A stretch of 64,000 nucleotides of DNA. Origin: Flavobacterium sp. N3904 (GTDB lineage: Bacteria; Bacteroidota; Bacteroidia; Flavobacteriales; Flavobacteriaceae). This document shows positions 41,435 through 51,464 of this stretch, in pieces. Position 1 is the stretch's first letter. Every line of letters begins with the position of its first letter. A program made the position numbers and the translations under genes. The notes under the pieces were generated by a model. It had not been told where the DNA came from, ran no database searches, and worked only from the letters and a program-made list of their open reading frames with translations. The stretch covers positions 310,001-374,000 of the forward strand of contig NZ_CP110009.1 in assembly GCF_025947305.1 (NCBI RefSeq), read 5' to 3'.

Positions 41435-44011
41435 TTAATTCTTTTTCTTAAATAAGCCGTTAATTAAATCGCCCGCTTTCTTTTTAATATCTTCTTTTTG
41501 TGCATTGGTTTTAGTGGTGTCAGTTTCTGTTTTTTTACCGCCATTCAATAATTTATCCAATTCTGCACTTCCTTTTTTAACCAATTTATCCGATTGTTGT
41601 TTGGCCAATTGCATGGTAAGGTTTGTCAAAACCGCTTTCATATCCGATGAAACTTTTGGATTACTAAACGTCCCGGTCACAATAGCAGTAACAGGAATAT
41701 TCTCGAATTTTGCCGCATCAGCAGCAGACATTTTCGAAATATAGGCATTGGCTTCTGTTCCCAGATATTTAGCAGGAACATTAAATTTCATGTTATAATC
41801 CATGTTTTGATCAAAACCGTGAGTACCACCAATAGTAGCTTTTATATCCTGATACTTTACATCAAAAGGTTTTACATTGACTCTTCCGTCTTTAAACGTA
41901 AGTGCCGCTTTTATGTCATTTAGATTTACTTTGTTTAAATCTATAAATTTCAAATTAGAACTCAAAGCTTTCAACATGGTCGAGCTATTGGCATTCAAAG
42001 TTGTAGAAAGAAATTGACCTATCAAATCACCCGAAAGAGAATTCAAATCCGGCGTCATCTCTGTAGCATTAAGATTCCCATTCAATTTGATAGTTGAATT
42101 TAATTTTCCATTTACAATTCCTGCCAACGGAGCTATTTTTTTCAACATTTCTAGTTGAGTAAAACTCTGTTGAATATCGACTTGATTTAAATTTAAATTC
42201 ATATCAAAAACTGGAGTTTTTCCTTTGGTAGACACACCTCCATTGGCGCCAATTGTTCCTCCAAAAATAGATGTTTTTACATTTTCCAAGGTTACTTTTT
42301 CATCCTTGATAATCATTTTTCCAGAAACATCTTTCAAAGTCAAATTATCATACAAAACCGTATTGGCTTTCGCGGTAAGCGTACAATTTAAAAAAGCTGG
42401 AATTTTCAGAGGCTCTGCTTTCTTAGTTTCAGTAGTTGCAGGAGCGGTGGCTGTGGTCATGAAATCATTAACAACTAATTGATTTGAGGTCATATTAAAA
42501 TTCCCTTTCAATTCTTGTTTTCGAAACATAAAACCATAAAAATTATCCAGGACACCCGTTACGCTTAGGTCACTTTTTCCTGTTTTTGCATTGAACTGTT
42601 TCAGATGTACCTGACTAGGATTAAATTGTACCAAAGCCGAACTAATGGCCATATTTTTACCATTGGCATCAGCATAATTAAATCCTGTCAAACCAATAGT
42701 TCCTGCATTATTAATGTTCTGATATTGACTTTTTTCTACCGAAGCCATGTCAAATTTAGTGGTAACATTCGCTTTCAAAATTCCAGTAAGCGGCTTGTCA
42801 AGCTTTATAGGATAGGCTTTCGAAAGATTAGCTAAATTAATAGTTCCCTTCAAGGCAGCATCAACCAATGCATTGGTACTGATATTTTTTATATTGGCTT
42901 TTGCATCAAAAACATCCTGATCTATACGAAAAGAAAGTTTGTCTAAATTGACATAAGTGTCATTCATTATACCGGTTTCGTTTACGATTTTAGTATCAAT
43001 TACGATACTCTGAACTGATTTTGGCAAGTTCGGATATTGAAAAGAACCGTTGTTGGATGCAATGGCAATGTTAAATTTCGGAATGGTTGTATCGGTCAAC
43101 ATCCCTTTCGCAAAGCCATTAACGGTAAAATCTCCGGTAGTTTTCACTCCTTCTAGACTCGAAGAATAGGCAGCTGGAATTAAACCCAAAAAGTTCTTGA
43201 ACGAAGATGTTGGTGTTTTAAATTTTAAATCATAAACCTGACCCGCATCAACCATCTGAATAAAACCATCAAATTCCAAAGGCAATTGATTGATCAGCGC
43301 TTTGTTTTGTTTGAAAGTATATTTGCTTTGATTCAAATCGATTCCTAAAACGGCATCCAGTGACAATGACACATTTTTCATGTAATTGATTTTGCCCATG
43401 TCTAGAGAAATTTTGGCAGTCGATTTGGTGTCTAAATCTAATATTGAATTGTTAAAATCACCTTTCCCTTCATGGTTTAAGCTATCAATAACCATTCGAA
43501 CCTGTGAGCTTTCGTCAAAATATTGAAATTTAAAATTCTCAATTTGGTATTTCTGAATTTTCAATAACATCGGATCACTTTTACCATCGTCTTTGGCTTT
43601 ATTGTCTTTCAATGCAATGTCAAAATTGCCTATTCCATCTTTGTTGAAAATAATATTGATAAACCCGTTTTTAGAACTGACACCTTCAATTTGTATGGCT
43701 TCGTCCTTTCCTTTGAATAATTCTTTGATGGACATATTTAAATTCAATTCACCCAAAGAAACCAATGTATCACCTTCAAAAGGAGCTTTATTGATAATCA
43801 ATAATTGATCAAGAGTAACGGTTGCTTTTGGAAAATTTTTGAATAAACTCAAGTCTGCATCCACAAAAGAAACTTTGGCATCTACTTTTTCGTTGATGGC
43901 TTCTGTAATTTTGGCTTTGATTTGATCTTTGAAGAAATACGGAATAGCAAATAGGGATGCAACAAGAATTACTAATACAATTCCAACGATTTTTAAAATT
44001 TTCTTTAGCAT
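41435..44011 (-). CDS. AsmA-family protein
   Basis: 858 residues. A single N-terminal membrane anchor (ILKIVGIVLVILVASLFAIPYFF) is followed by the AsmA start region (KVSFVDADLSLFKNFPKATV) and a long, beta-strand-rich periplasmic part with repeated GTLNL/GxLD-type strands. It ends in a Lys-rich tail (KKAGDLINGLFKKKN). AsmA-like proteins belong to the bridge-like lipid transfer superfamily and affect outer-membrane lipid supply. The role in Bacteroidota is inferred. It stands alone between two terminators. Confidence 0.88.
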   Translation of the reverse strand: MLKKILKIVGIVLVILVASLFAIPYFFKDQIKAKITEAINEKVDAKVSFVDADLSLFKNFPKATVTLDQLLIINKAPFEGDTLVSLGELNLNMSIKELFKGKDEAIQIEGVSSKNGFINIIFNKDGIGNFDIALKDNKAKDDGKSDPMLLKIQKYQIENFKFQYFDESSQVRMVIDSLNHEGKGDFNNSILDLDTKSTAKISLDMGKINYMKNVSLSLDAVLGIDLNQSKYTFKQNKALINQLPLEFDGFIQMVDAGQVYDLKFKTPTSSFKNFLGLIPAAYSSSLEGVKTTGDFTVNGFAKGMLTDTTIPKFNIAIASNNGSFQYPNLPKSVQSIVIDTKIVNETGIMNDTYVNLDKLSFRIDQDVFDAKANIKNISTNALVDAALKGTINLANLSKAYPIKLDKPLTGILKANVTTKFDMASVEKSQYQNINNAGTIGLTGFNYADANGKNMAISSALVQFNPSQVHLKQFNAKTGKSDLSVTGVLDNFYGFMFRKQELKGNFNMTSNQLVVNDFMTTATAPATTETKKAEPLKIPAFLNCTLTAKANTVLYDNLTLKDVSGKMIIKDEKVTLENVKTSIFGGTIGANGGVSTKGKTPVFDMNLNLNQVDIQQSFTQLEMLKKIAPLAGIVNGKLNSTIKLNGNLNATEMTPDLNSLSGDLIGQFLSTTLNANSSTMLKALSSNLKFIDLNKVNLNDIKAALTFKDGRVNVKPFDVKYQDIKATIGGTHGFDQNMDYNMKFNVPAKYLGTEANAYISKMSAADAAKFENIPVTAIVTGTFSNPKVSSDMKAVLTNLTMQLAKQQSDKLVKKGSAELDKLLNGGKKTETDTTKTNAQKEDIKKKAGDLINGLFKKKN

Positions 44012-44176
44012 ATAATTAAAATAAATAAGGTTATTGTTTACAGAAATTGGGTTTGTAAATTAGTTTGTTTGAAAACTGTATTACGAAGGTAATATTTGTT
44101 TATTTAAAAAAATATGGGATCACCATTCTTTAATCTTATTTTATGATTTTGGAATCATACTATTTTATAAAAAAAG

Positions 44177-44208
44177 AAACCCTTTCAATTTTTAGGTTGA
44201 AAAGGTTT
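44177..44208 (-). terminator. Terminator of sppA
   Basis: On the minus strand AAACCTTTTCAA pairs with TTGAAAGGGTTT (one mismatch) around CCTAAAAA, followed by a CTTTTTTT run. Confidence 0.7.
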
Positions 44209-44229
44209 GCGTCTTTTATGTTAAAAAAA

Positions 44230-45987
44230 TTATTGAATATTTATCTCGAAAGGCATTCTGGCTTGTATCCCCTTTTGAAGTTGTACTTTTTTAATTTGTT
44301 GTAGAATGAAATAATTTTCTTCGCCCAGTTCTTCTTTTATCAAAGCTTCTTTAGATTTGGCAAAAGGAAGTTTTGCCAGAATATCACTAAAATTTTTCTC
44401 ATATTCCGGAAAATTTTGAGTAGAATATGTTTTGATTTTTGCCAAGGAAGCCGCTTCTTTTAAAGCATCATTCAGGTTTCCTATTTTATCGACCAAACCT
44501 ATTTTCAAAGCTTCAGAGCCAGTCCAAACACGACCTTGTGCAATAGAATCTACCTGGGCAAATGTCATTTTACGTCCTTCGGCAACATGAGTCACAAATG
44601 TCTTATAGACACGCTCAACACCTTCGAGAGTTACTGCTTTGAACTTTTCGTTTAAAGGAACAAATGGACTATAATTGGCATTATCATTAGTCATTACTTG
44701 TTCTGTGTTAATCCCTATTTTGGTAGACAATTGACTAAAGTTGGGCAATACACCAAAAACACCAATAGAACCTGTAATGGTGTTTTTTTCTGCAAAAATT
44801 TTGTTTGCATTGCAAGCAATATAATACCCACCGGAAGCGGCATAATTACCCATAGAAACTACTACAGGCTTTACTTTTTTGGTTAATTCTATTTCTCTCC
44901 ATATCAAATCTGATGTCAAAGCACTTCCTCCTGGACTATCAACTCGAAGAACAATAGCTTTAATGTCTTTGTTTTTTCTGGCTTCTTGCAAAGATCGACG
45001 CATAGAACCTTCGCCAATTACATTCACGTCTCCTTCTCCACTCTGTATTTCGCCTTGAGCGTAAATAACAGCTATTTGATTATCGGTATTTAGATCAATC
45101 GAGGTGGTCGCAACATTTTGAGCGTAATCAGACATAGATACTTTATTATAATCTTCATCCGCATCTACCTTCAAAATTTTCTTTATAGCATTATGATACA
45201 CGTCTTCATAAGCTACAATATCAATGAGTTTGTTGGCCTTTGCCATCTCTGGAGTACGAGCCAATAAACCCGTTGCGATTTCATTCAATCTCCCAGCAGA
45301 AATAGTACGGCTTACCGAAATATCGGCAACAATGGAGTTCCAAACCGAGTTTAACAATGCTGTGGTTTGTTCTCTATTGGCATCACTCATTTTATTTTCC
45401 AAGAAAGGTTCTACGGCACTTTTGTATTTGCCATGACGAATAACTTCCATCTTTATTCCTGATTTTTCTTGTAAATCTTTAAAAAACATAACTTCGGTCG
45501 AAAGTCCTTTAAAATCTAAATCTCCAGCCGGATTCAAATAAATGGTATTGGCTACAGAATTTAAATAATAATCTCTTTGCGAATAATTATTGGCATAAGC
45601 CATCACAAATTTACCCGAGGTTTTGAAGTCATTCAAAGCTTCTCTCAATTCTTTACTTTGTGCCAAACCTAAAGAGGAGTTTTCATTTAAGATAGAAATC
45701 CCTTTGATATCACTGTCTGTTTTTGCAGCAGCAATGGCATTAATTATATCCGTAAGACCGATTCCTTTTTTCTCAGAAAAAATATCCATCCACGGATCTT
45801 TATATTTTCCGGCGTAATCATTCGAAATATTTTCTAAATTTAATTCAATAACCGAATTACTTTTTACTTCAATTCCTTCTGGTTCACCACCAAAAATGGC
45901 TCCCAAAAGCACAATTCCGAAGAAAAATAACATAAAAAAAACAAAAATACCAACAATAGTGGCCATTACATTTCCTAAAAATCTCAT
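44230..45987 (-). CDS. sppA: Signal peptide peptidase SppA (67K form)
   Basis: 585 residues with one N-terminal membrane helix (ATIVGIFVFFMLFFFGIVLLG) and two tandem ClpP-like halves, the long SppA form. The catalytic Lys lies in the N-terminal half (HGKYKSAVEPF) and the nucleophile Ser in the C-terminal half (VSMGNYAASGGYYIA), preceded by VLRVDSPGGSALTSDLIW. It cleaves leftover signal peptides in the membrane. A weak CAAATCTA next to the ATG is not credible as a promoter. Confidence 0.94.
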   Translation of the reverse strand: MRFLGNVMATIVGIFVFFMLFFFGIVLLGAIFGGEPEGIEVKSNSVIELNLENISNDYAGKYKDPWMDIFSEKKGIGLTDIINAIAAAKTDSDIKGISILNENSSLGLAQSKELREALNDFKTSGKFVMAYANNYSQRDYYLNSVANTIYLNPAGDLDFKGLSTEVMFFKDLQEKSGIKMEVIRHGKYKSAVEPFLENKMSDANREQTTALLNSVWNSIVADISVSRTISAGRLNEIATGLLARTPEMAKANKLIDIVAYEDVYHNAIKKILKVDADEDYNKVSMSDYAQNVATTSIDLNTDNQIAVIYAQGEIQSGEGDVNVIGEGSMRRSLQEARKNKDIKAIVLRVDSPGGSALTSDLIWREIELTKKVKPVVVSMGNYAASGGYYIACNANKIFAEKNTITGSIGVFGVLPNFSQLSTKIGINTEQVMTNDNANYSPFVPLNEKFKAVTLEGVERVYKTFVTHVAEGRKMTFAQVDSIAQGRVWTGSEALKIGLVDKIGNLNDALKEAASLAKIKTYSTQNFPEYEKNFSDILAKLPFAKSKEALIKEELGEENYFILQQIKKVQLQKGIQARMPFEINIQ

Positions 45988-46116
45988 ACAAATCTATTTT
46001 TATAATAAGTAGTAAAAAGTATCATTTTGTTACATTTTAGAATTAAAAAATAAAACGCAACAGAGCGCGCAAATATACTGTTATTCTAAAATTCTTTTAG
46101 TTAATTTGTGTCTAAT

Positions 46117-47253
46117 ATGGAATCACAACATCAAGTCATTTTATCCTTAGGGAGCAATCAAGGCAATCGATTGAAAAACATCGAATTATGCCTGGAATTG
46201 ATCCATCAAGAAATTGGAACTGTTATAAAAGTTTCCAACCTTTATGAAACTCCGTCATGGGGTTTTGAGAGTGACGCATTTTATAATTGTATTTTATCCA
46301 TCCATACTTCAAAATCACCTCAGCAGGTTTTAGATCAGGTTTTACAAGTTGAAAAGACACTTGGGCGCATTCGAAATGAAAATGCGGGCTATCAATCCCG
46401 AATAATAGATATTGATTTGATTGCGTTTGATGATGAAATAATCGATTTAAAAAACCTTCAAATTCCGCATCCTTTACTGCAGGATAGGAAATTTGTTTTG
46501 TTGCCTTTTCAGGATCTAAATATAAATTGGAAGCATCCTGTTTTAAAAAAAACAATTTCAGAGCTAATTCAGATTACACCTGATGTGAGCGTTTGCGAAG
46601 TCGTTCAAAAACTAGAAAGTCCATTAGACCAAATACAACTGAATCATTATAATTATATAGCAATAGAAGGAAATATTGGTGCTGGAAAATCGACTTTGGC
46701 ACTTAAAATGGCACAGGATTTTAATGCTAAAACCGTTTTGGAACGATTTGCCGACAATCCTTTTTTACCCAAATTCTACGAAGATCAAAACCGTTATGCT
46801 TTTTCTTTGGAAATATCATTCTTGGCCGATAGATACCAGCAATTATCCGATGATTTGTCTCAATTTGATTTGTTTAAAGATTTTGTGGTAGCCGATTATC
46901 ATATTTTTAAATCATTGCTGTTTTCCAAAATTACTCTAGGAGAAGACGAGTTTAGATTGTATCGCACCCTTTTTGATATTATATATAAAGAAATGCCAAA
47001 ACCCGATTTGTACATTTATCTGTATCAAAATACGAATCGATTATTGGAGAATATCAAATCTCGTGGAAGAAGTTATGAGCAAGATATTACCGCTGAATAT
47101 TTAGAAAAAATAAACAAAGGATATTTGGAATACATCAAAACCCAGACCGATTTGAATGTTTTAATTATTGATGTTTCCGATCGTGATTTTGTAAACAAGC
47201 AAGAAGATTACCTATATATTTTGAATGAAATTCAAGAAAAAATCAAACAATAA
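46117..47253 (+). CDS. folK: Fused HPPK (FolK) and deoxynucleoside kinase
   Basis: 378 residues from the ATG at 46117; a GTG nine bases upstream is possible. Residues about 1-165 are 6-hydroxymethyl-dihydropterin pyrophosphokinase of the folate pathway: VILSLGSNQGNRLKNIELCL, ETPSWGFESDAFYNCIL and GRIRNENAGYQSRIIDIDLI. Residues about 185-378 are a deoxynucleoside kinase of the dCK/dGK type with P-loop IEGNIGAGKS, then ERFADNPFLPKFYEDQ and the SRGRSYEQDITAEYLEKIN lid. The joint is short. Both active sites look complete. The gene converges with the LRR protein gene with one base between the stops. Confidence 0.92.
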   Translation: MESQHQVILSLGSNQGNRLKNIELCLELIHQEIGTVIKVSNLYETPSWGFESDAFYNCILSIHTSKSPQQVLDQVLQVEKTLGRIRNENAGYQSRIIDIDLIAFDDEIIDLKNLQIPHPLLQDRKFVLLPFQDLNINWKHPVLKKTISELIQITPDVSVCEVVQKLESPLDQIQLNHYNYIAIEGNIGAGKSTLALKMAQDFNAKTVLERFADNPFLPKFYEDQNRYAFSLEISFLADRYQQLSDDLSQFDLFKDFVVADYHIFKSLLFSKITLGEDEFRLYRTLFDIIYKEMPKPDLYIYLYQNTNRLLENIKSRGRSYEQDITAEYLEKINKGYLEYIKTQTDLNVLIIDVSDRDFVNKQEDYLYILNEIQEKIKQ

Positions 47254-47254
47254 T

Positions 47255-50137
47255 TTATCTTTTCAAAGAGAAATGTCCTTTGACTTCCGGGCTATTATTG
47301 TCTAATTTTAAAACATACCAATAATCTGTTGCAGGCAAAGGAGTTTTATTGAAAGTTCCATCCCAACTTCGATTTGAAGCATTGAGTTGAGTTATTATTT
47401 TTCCGTAGCGGTCAAAAAGAGTTACTTCTGCCAAAGGGTAATTGACGATTCCTTTTACTTCCCAAACATCATTAAAACCATCATTATTCGGAGTAAAATA
47501 TTTTGGAACAACAATCACAACAAAGGGTTTACTGTCCATAGTGCAAAGATTTACCTCTCGCACATAAGCAGTTTGCAATCCACTCGGAGCGTTGGTAAAA
47601 ATATTTGAGTTTTGATAATTTACGCCATCGATTGAATATTCAAAATAGTTTTCACTCTTTATTAGTTCAACTGTTACCGTTGTTTCATTTACAAGGATAT
47701 CTTTTATTTCTGGTTTATTGTTTTCTACAACCGTAATTGTTTTTTTACTCGTACAGCTTTCTGGCGCAAGGCTAGTTACATCTACAGTATAAACCCCTTT
47801 TTCTGTCACATCTATTGTTTGAGTGAATGCACCCGTAGACCATAGATAAGTCATGTTTGGAACAGCTGCATCCAGTGTTATACTAAAAGAAACACAATGT
47901 GCAACTTCTTGATCGCTAACTGGTGGTAGTGGATAAATTAGTATGTCAACTGGAATTCGAGTACTATTTATACAGCCATTATTAGTCGCTTCTGCATAAT
48001 ACACTGAATTTACCGAAATGCTTGGAGTAATAAACGACTGCCCTGTACTTAAAATTGTTCCTCCAACCAGTTCTGAATACCAGTTTACTGTTCCAGCCGA
48101 AGCCAAGGCTGTCAATGTGACTGATCCCGGTCCACAATTAGTAACAGGAGTATTGGTTTGTGTAATAGACGGAGTTGTATTTATAGTTGCAATTACTTCT
48201 TTTCTTGCTGTTGAACATCCAGCATCTACAAAATATGAAGTAGTCGCTGTCAATATTGGAGTCGTAAAACTTGTTCCGCTTCCTAATAAATTCCCTCCGG
48301 TAACAGCACCATACCAATTAATAGTTCCCGCAGATGCTGTTGCATTAAGGGTCATGGCTCCAGAATCACATTTTGAAGCTGGCGAAGTAGTAAGTATCGA
48401 TGGAATTGTCAAAGTAGTACTAGCAGAAAGTTGCAATACGGGATCTCCAGGCATCCCTCCATATTCTACAATATATCCTTTGGGTTGGTAGTCACCACTT
48501 GGGCTTCCAGCATCGGCTAAATCATTCCAAGAACCAGCTTTCCCAATACTTGGCGCTGTTATATGAGCATAATCTTCATCACCAGCTTGGTTGGGTTCGT
48601 TGAAATTCCAAAAGGCAAAATTCGGGGTTGATCCATTCGAAAGTCCGTTCCAGAAAACAGTTCCTATTTCTGGACCTGTTACCCATTTCCAAACACCTTC
48701 TGTTTCGGCATCGCTACCTCCAATCCAACCAGCGCCGGGAGCTTGTTTTCCTGCCAACTGAGCTTCATCTGCAGCCGTAATTGTTGCCAAATAGCCTTTT
48801 AATCCGTAATATGTTCTTACCTCAGCAGCAGCTTTTGCGACAGTCCAAGTAACTCCTATATTAGGCACGAACTCATAATAATGGCCATTTCGAGGTAAAT
48901 AATTGGCCTGACCTATACTAATCGAAAAATTTTTAATTCCAGAAGGTGTAATAGAAGAATTCGTAAATTGAACGTCCTTAATCGCACTTTCAAAATCAGA
49001 GTATGTAATTGGTAGTCCAGATGGACTTTTTAAAGTTAATTTCCCTTCACTTGCATTCCAACTACTTCTTACGGTTGGATGCAGCAAAGCATTATTAAGG
49101 AACAACTGATCATTACCATTGCTATAACCTGATGATATTTGTACGTAAATAGCATCAGTGCTCGTATCATCTGGATCGGTAATAGAAATTGATGTAACAA
49201 TATTTACGCTTGTTAATGGACAGTAAATTTGATTCCCTGAAGCTGTAATAATTGGTGCAGCGTTGTTTAAAACAGTATTGCAAGTGCTAGAAAAATTAGC
49301 TGTTATGTCTTTGTTTGAAGACCAATTCGCATTTGAATAAGCGACATTGTCAACTTGAATGCAGCTAAGATTAGGATTGAATTTAAAATCGGCAACATTC
49401 ATTAGATTATTGATTCCGTTTTTTAAATTTAACGAGGTTAATTTATTGTTTTCGCACTGGAAAGAACTTAAATTGATGTTTTTGGAAATGTCCAAATTTG
49501 TTATTTGATTATTGTTGCAAGAAAATAAGTTGATTTTTGTGTTTTTTGAGATGTCTAAATTGCTGATTTTGTTATCATAACAAACAAATATATTTAAATT
49601 TGTGTTGCTTCTAGTATCTAAATTTGTTATTTGGTTAAAGGTACAATAGAATGAATTTAATGCGATGTTTCTTGAAATGTCTAAATTAGTAAGATTGTTA
49701 TAGCTACAGCCTAAATCATTTAAAGATAAATTATTTGAAATGTTTAAATTGTTTAATTTATTGAAATTACAATTTAATGAGGTAAGGTTGGTGTTGTTAT
49801 CTACATTTAAACTAGTTAATTGATTGTAACTACAATCTAAATATTTCAACTGAATGTTTTTAGTTAAATTTAGAGTAGTTAAATTATTATTGTTACAAAT
49901 GAGTGTTTGTAAATTTGTGAAATCTTCAATCCCTGTCAAATCTGAAATGTTTTCAAATCGCATTTCTAAACTTGAAATAAAAGAGACATTTGACGTAAGG
50001 ACTTTACCGTCAATTGCACCATTGTCTATACCTAAGCTAATTAATGTTCTTTCGAAATTGGTATCTGGAATTGCTGTATATTGGGCAAACACAAAAAAAG
50101 TTGAGAATAGTGAAAGAAAAAAGAATATGTTTTTCAT
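47255..50137 (-). CDS. LRR / C-type lectin surface protein with T9SS type B C-terminus
   Basis: 960 residues from the ATG at 50137, which places the signal peptide MKNIFFFLSLFSTFFVFAQ at the start. Order of parts: a short entry (IPDTNFERTLISLGID), at least eight 21-residue leucine-rich repeats of the form LxxLDISKNxxLxxFxCxxN (about 80-270), a cadherin-like strand region, a C-type lectin domain (about 410-560, ending GYIVEY), two Ig-like repeats (TINWYGAVTGG, TVNWYSELVGG), a PKD-like piece and the C-terminal gliding-motility/T9SS type B sorting domain (FTPNNDGFNDVWEVKG to the final KGHFSLKR). It is exported and displayed by T9SS, probably binding sugars or cells. Confidence 0.88.
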   Translation of the reverse strand: MKNIFFFLSLFSTFFVFAQYTAIPDTNFERTLISLGIDNGAIDGKVLTSNVSFISSLEMRFENISDLTGIEDFTNLQTLICNNNNLTTLNLTKNIQLKYLDCSYNQLTSLNVDNNTNLTSLNCNFNKLNNLNISNNLSLNDLGCSYNNLTNLDISRNIALNSFYCTFNQITNLDTRSNTNLNIFVCYDNKISNLDISKNTKINLFSCNNNQITNLDISKNINLSSFQCENNKLTSLNLKNGINNLMNVADFKFNPNLSCIQVDNVAYSNANWSSNKDITANFSSTCNTVLNNAAPIITASGNQIYCPLTSVNIVTSISITDPDDTSTDAIYVQISSGYSNGNDQLFLNNALLHPTVRSSWNASEGKLTLKSPSGLPITYSDFESAIKDVQFTNSSITPSGIKNFSISIGQANYLPRNGHYYEFVPNIGVTWTVAKAAAEVRTYYGLKGYLATITAADEAQLAGKQAPGAGWIGGSDAETEGVWKWVTGPEIGTVFWNGLSNGSTPNFAFWNFNEPNQAGDEDYAHITAPSIGKAGSWNDLADAGSPSGDYQPKGYIVEYGGMPGDPVLQLSASTTLTIPSILTTSPASKCDSGAMTLNATASAGTINWYGAVTGGNLLGSGTSFTTPILTATTSYFVDAGCSTARKEVIATINTTPSITQTNTPVTNCGPGSVTLTALASAGTVNWYSELVGGTILSTGQSFITPSISVNSVYYAEATNNGCINSTRIPVDILIYPLPPVSDQEVAHCVSFSITLDAAVPNMTYLWSTGAFTQTIDVTEKGVYTVDVTSLAPESCTSKKTITVVENNKPEIKDILVNETTVTVELIKSENYFEYSIDGVNYQNSNIFTNAPSGLQTAYVREVNLCTMDSKPFVVIVVPKYFTPNNDGFNDVWEVKGIVNYPLAEVTLFDRYGKIITQLNASNRSWDGTFNKTPLPATDYWYVLKLDNNSPEVKGHFSLKR

Positions 50138-50243
50138 AGTTAGCCAATTTCTTGAAATCGTTTTGTAAAAATACCTAACTATGAACAAAAAAAAATGACA
50201 TTCAATAATTATTTTGTTAGAATTAAGTGTTTTTTTTTGAAAT

Positions 50244-50780
50244 TTACTGATTCATATTGATTTTACAAAACAAATCCCAAACCACAATCCCGGCACTTAC
50301 CGAAATATTTAAAGAATGCTTGGTACCCAATTGCGGAATTTCTATACAACCATCACACAAAGCAACCGCATCCTGCGCAACTCCATATACTTCATTTCCA
50401 AATACTAAGGCGTATTTTTGGTCTTTTTTTACTTTAAAATCTTGAAGAAAAATGGCGCTTTCCACCTGTTCAATAGCCAAGGTAGTTATGTTTTCTTTTT
50501 TTAGATTAGCAATAACTTCCAATACATTTTCTTGATGCTCCCAAGTAACCGTTTCGGTGGCTCCGAGGGCAGTTTTGTGAATTTCTTTATTGGGGGGTGT
50601 AGCCGTAATACCGCATAGAATTATTTTTTCTATCAAAAAAGCATCTGCTGTTCTAAAAACCGAACCAATATTATGCAAACTACGAATATCATCTAATACT
50701 AGAATTAAAGGTGTTTTGTCTGATTTTTTAAAATCAGCTATTGATTTTCGTTCTAATTCATTGTTTTCTAGCTTTCTCAT
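50244..50780 (-). CDS. TrmH/SpoU-family RNA 2'-O-methyltransferase
   Basis: 178 residues, the compact SPOUT methyltransferase without an N-terminal substrate-binding domain. The three SpoU motifs are visible: LDDIRSLHNIGSVFRTADAF, LVFGNEVYGV and IPQLGTKHSLNISVSAGIVV, which form the trefoil knot that holds SAM. It probably methylates a ribose in tRNA or rRNA, and the position cannot be given. The terminator of the DUF1573 gene sits directly upstream. Confidence 0.92.
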   Translation of the reverse strand: MRKLENNELERKSIADFKKSDKTPLILVLDDIRSLHNIGSVFRTADAFLIEKIILCGITATPPNKEIHKTALGATETVTWEHQENVLEVIANLKKENITTLAIEQVESAIFLQDFKVKKDQKYALVFGNEVYGVAQDAVALCDGCIEIPQLGTKHSLNISVSAGIVVWDLFCKINMNQ

Positions 50781-50798
50781 TGTTTGGCAAAAGTTTAC

Positions 50799-50833
50799 AA
50801 AAAAGGCTTCCTAGTAATTAGGAAGCCTTTTTT
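50799..50833 (-). terminator. Terminator of the DUF1573 gene
   Basis: AAAAAAGGCTTCCTA pairs with TAGGAAGCCTTTTTT around GTAAT: a perfect, strong hairpin with T-run. Confidence 0.85.
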
Positions 50834-50852
50834 AATTGTATAAAATATAATA

Positions 50853-51311
50853 TTAGCTTTTTGTAGCAGCTGGTGCAGCATCTGGCAATACAGTTCCTTT
50901 GATAGTAAGAACAACGCTTGGTTTTCCTTCAGCATTTGAAGTTACTGTAACTGTTTTTGTAAATGGACCAACTCTGTCTGTTGCATATTTTACTCCAATA
51001 ACTCCTTTTGCTCCTGGTGCAATTGGTTCCTTTGGTGTAGTAGGCACAGTACATCCACAAGATCCTTGTGTGTTTGTAATGATTAATGGTTTGTTTCCAT
51101 TATTTGTAAATGTAAATTGACGATTTCCATCAGCGTTGTGTGCAATGGTACCGTAATCGATAGTTTCACTTGCAAAAACCATTCCTGCTCCATCTACTGT
51201 AGGAAGTGCTGCTGTTGTTGTGGCTTTTTTACTTTTCTTTGAAGTTTCTTGGGCATTAGAAGTAGTTACTCCTAAAACAGTTAGCATAGCTAATAGAAAT
51301 ATTTTTTTCAT
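50853..51311 (-). CDS. DUF1573-domain exported protein
   Basis: 152 residues with signal peptide (MKKIFLLAMLTVLGVTTSNAQ), a Lys/Thr/Ala-rich linker, then the DUF1573 domain, an Ig-like sandwich (FASETIDYGTIAHNADGNRQ, FTFTNNGNKPLIITNTQGSC, CGCTVPTTPKEPIAPGAKG). The GSCGCT motif is the hallmark and may bind a ligand or metal. Members occur in large numbers in Bacteroidota and are of unknown function. The -7 box is at 51334-51341. Confidence 0.88.
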   Translation of the reverse strand: MKKIFLLAMLTVLGVTTSNAQETSKKSKKATTTAALPTVDGAGMVFASETIDYGTIAHNADGNRQFTFTNNGNKPLIITNTQGSCGCTVPTTPKEPIAPGAKGVIGVKYATDRVGPFTKTVTVTSNAEGKPSVVLTIKGTVLPDAAPAATKS

Positions 51312-51333
51312 AGTCTTTTTTAAATTATTGGTA

Positions 51334-51341
51334 CAAATTTA
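51334..51341 (-). promoter_or_regulatory. -7 promoter box of the DUF1573 gene
   Basis: TAAATTTG on the minus strand, 22 nt before the ATG. Confidence 0.5.
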
Positions 51342-51464
51342 TACAAATAAACAAAATAGTATTGTAAAATTTTCTTAAAAGTAATTTAATTTTTGCCTCC
51401 TTAGTTTTTTGCTATATAAAATTATAAATTCGCTGAGTTTTTTATTCATTTTAACACAACCATT

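Noticed and set aside
45989..45996. CAAATCTA next to sppA as a -7 box
   Set aside because: It ends directly at the ATG, which would leave almost no transcript before the start codon.
48018..48491. A 157-residue plus-strand open frame
   Set aside because: It is antisense to the LRR/lectin protein gene, has no signal or family and reflects its codon bias.
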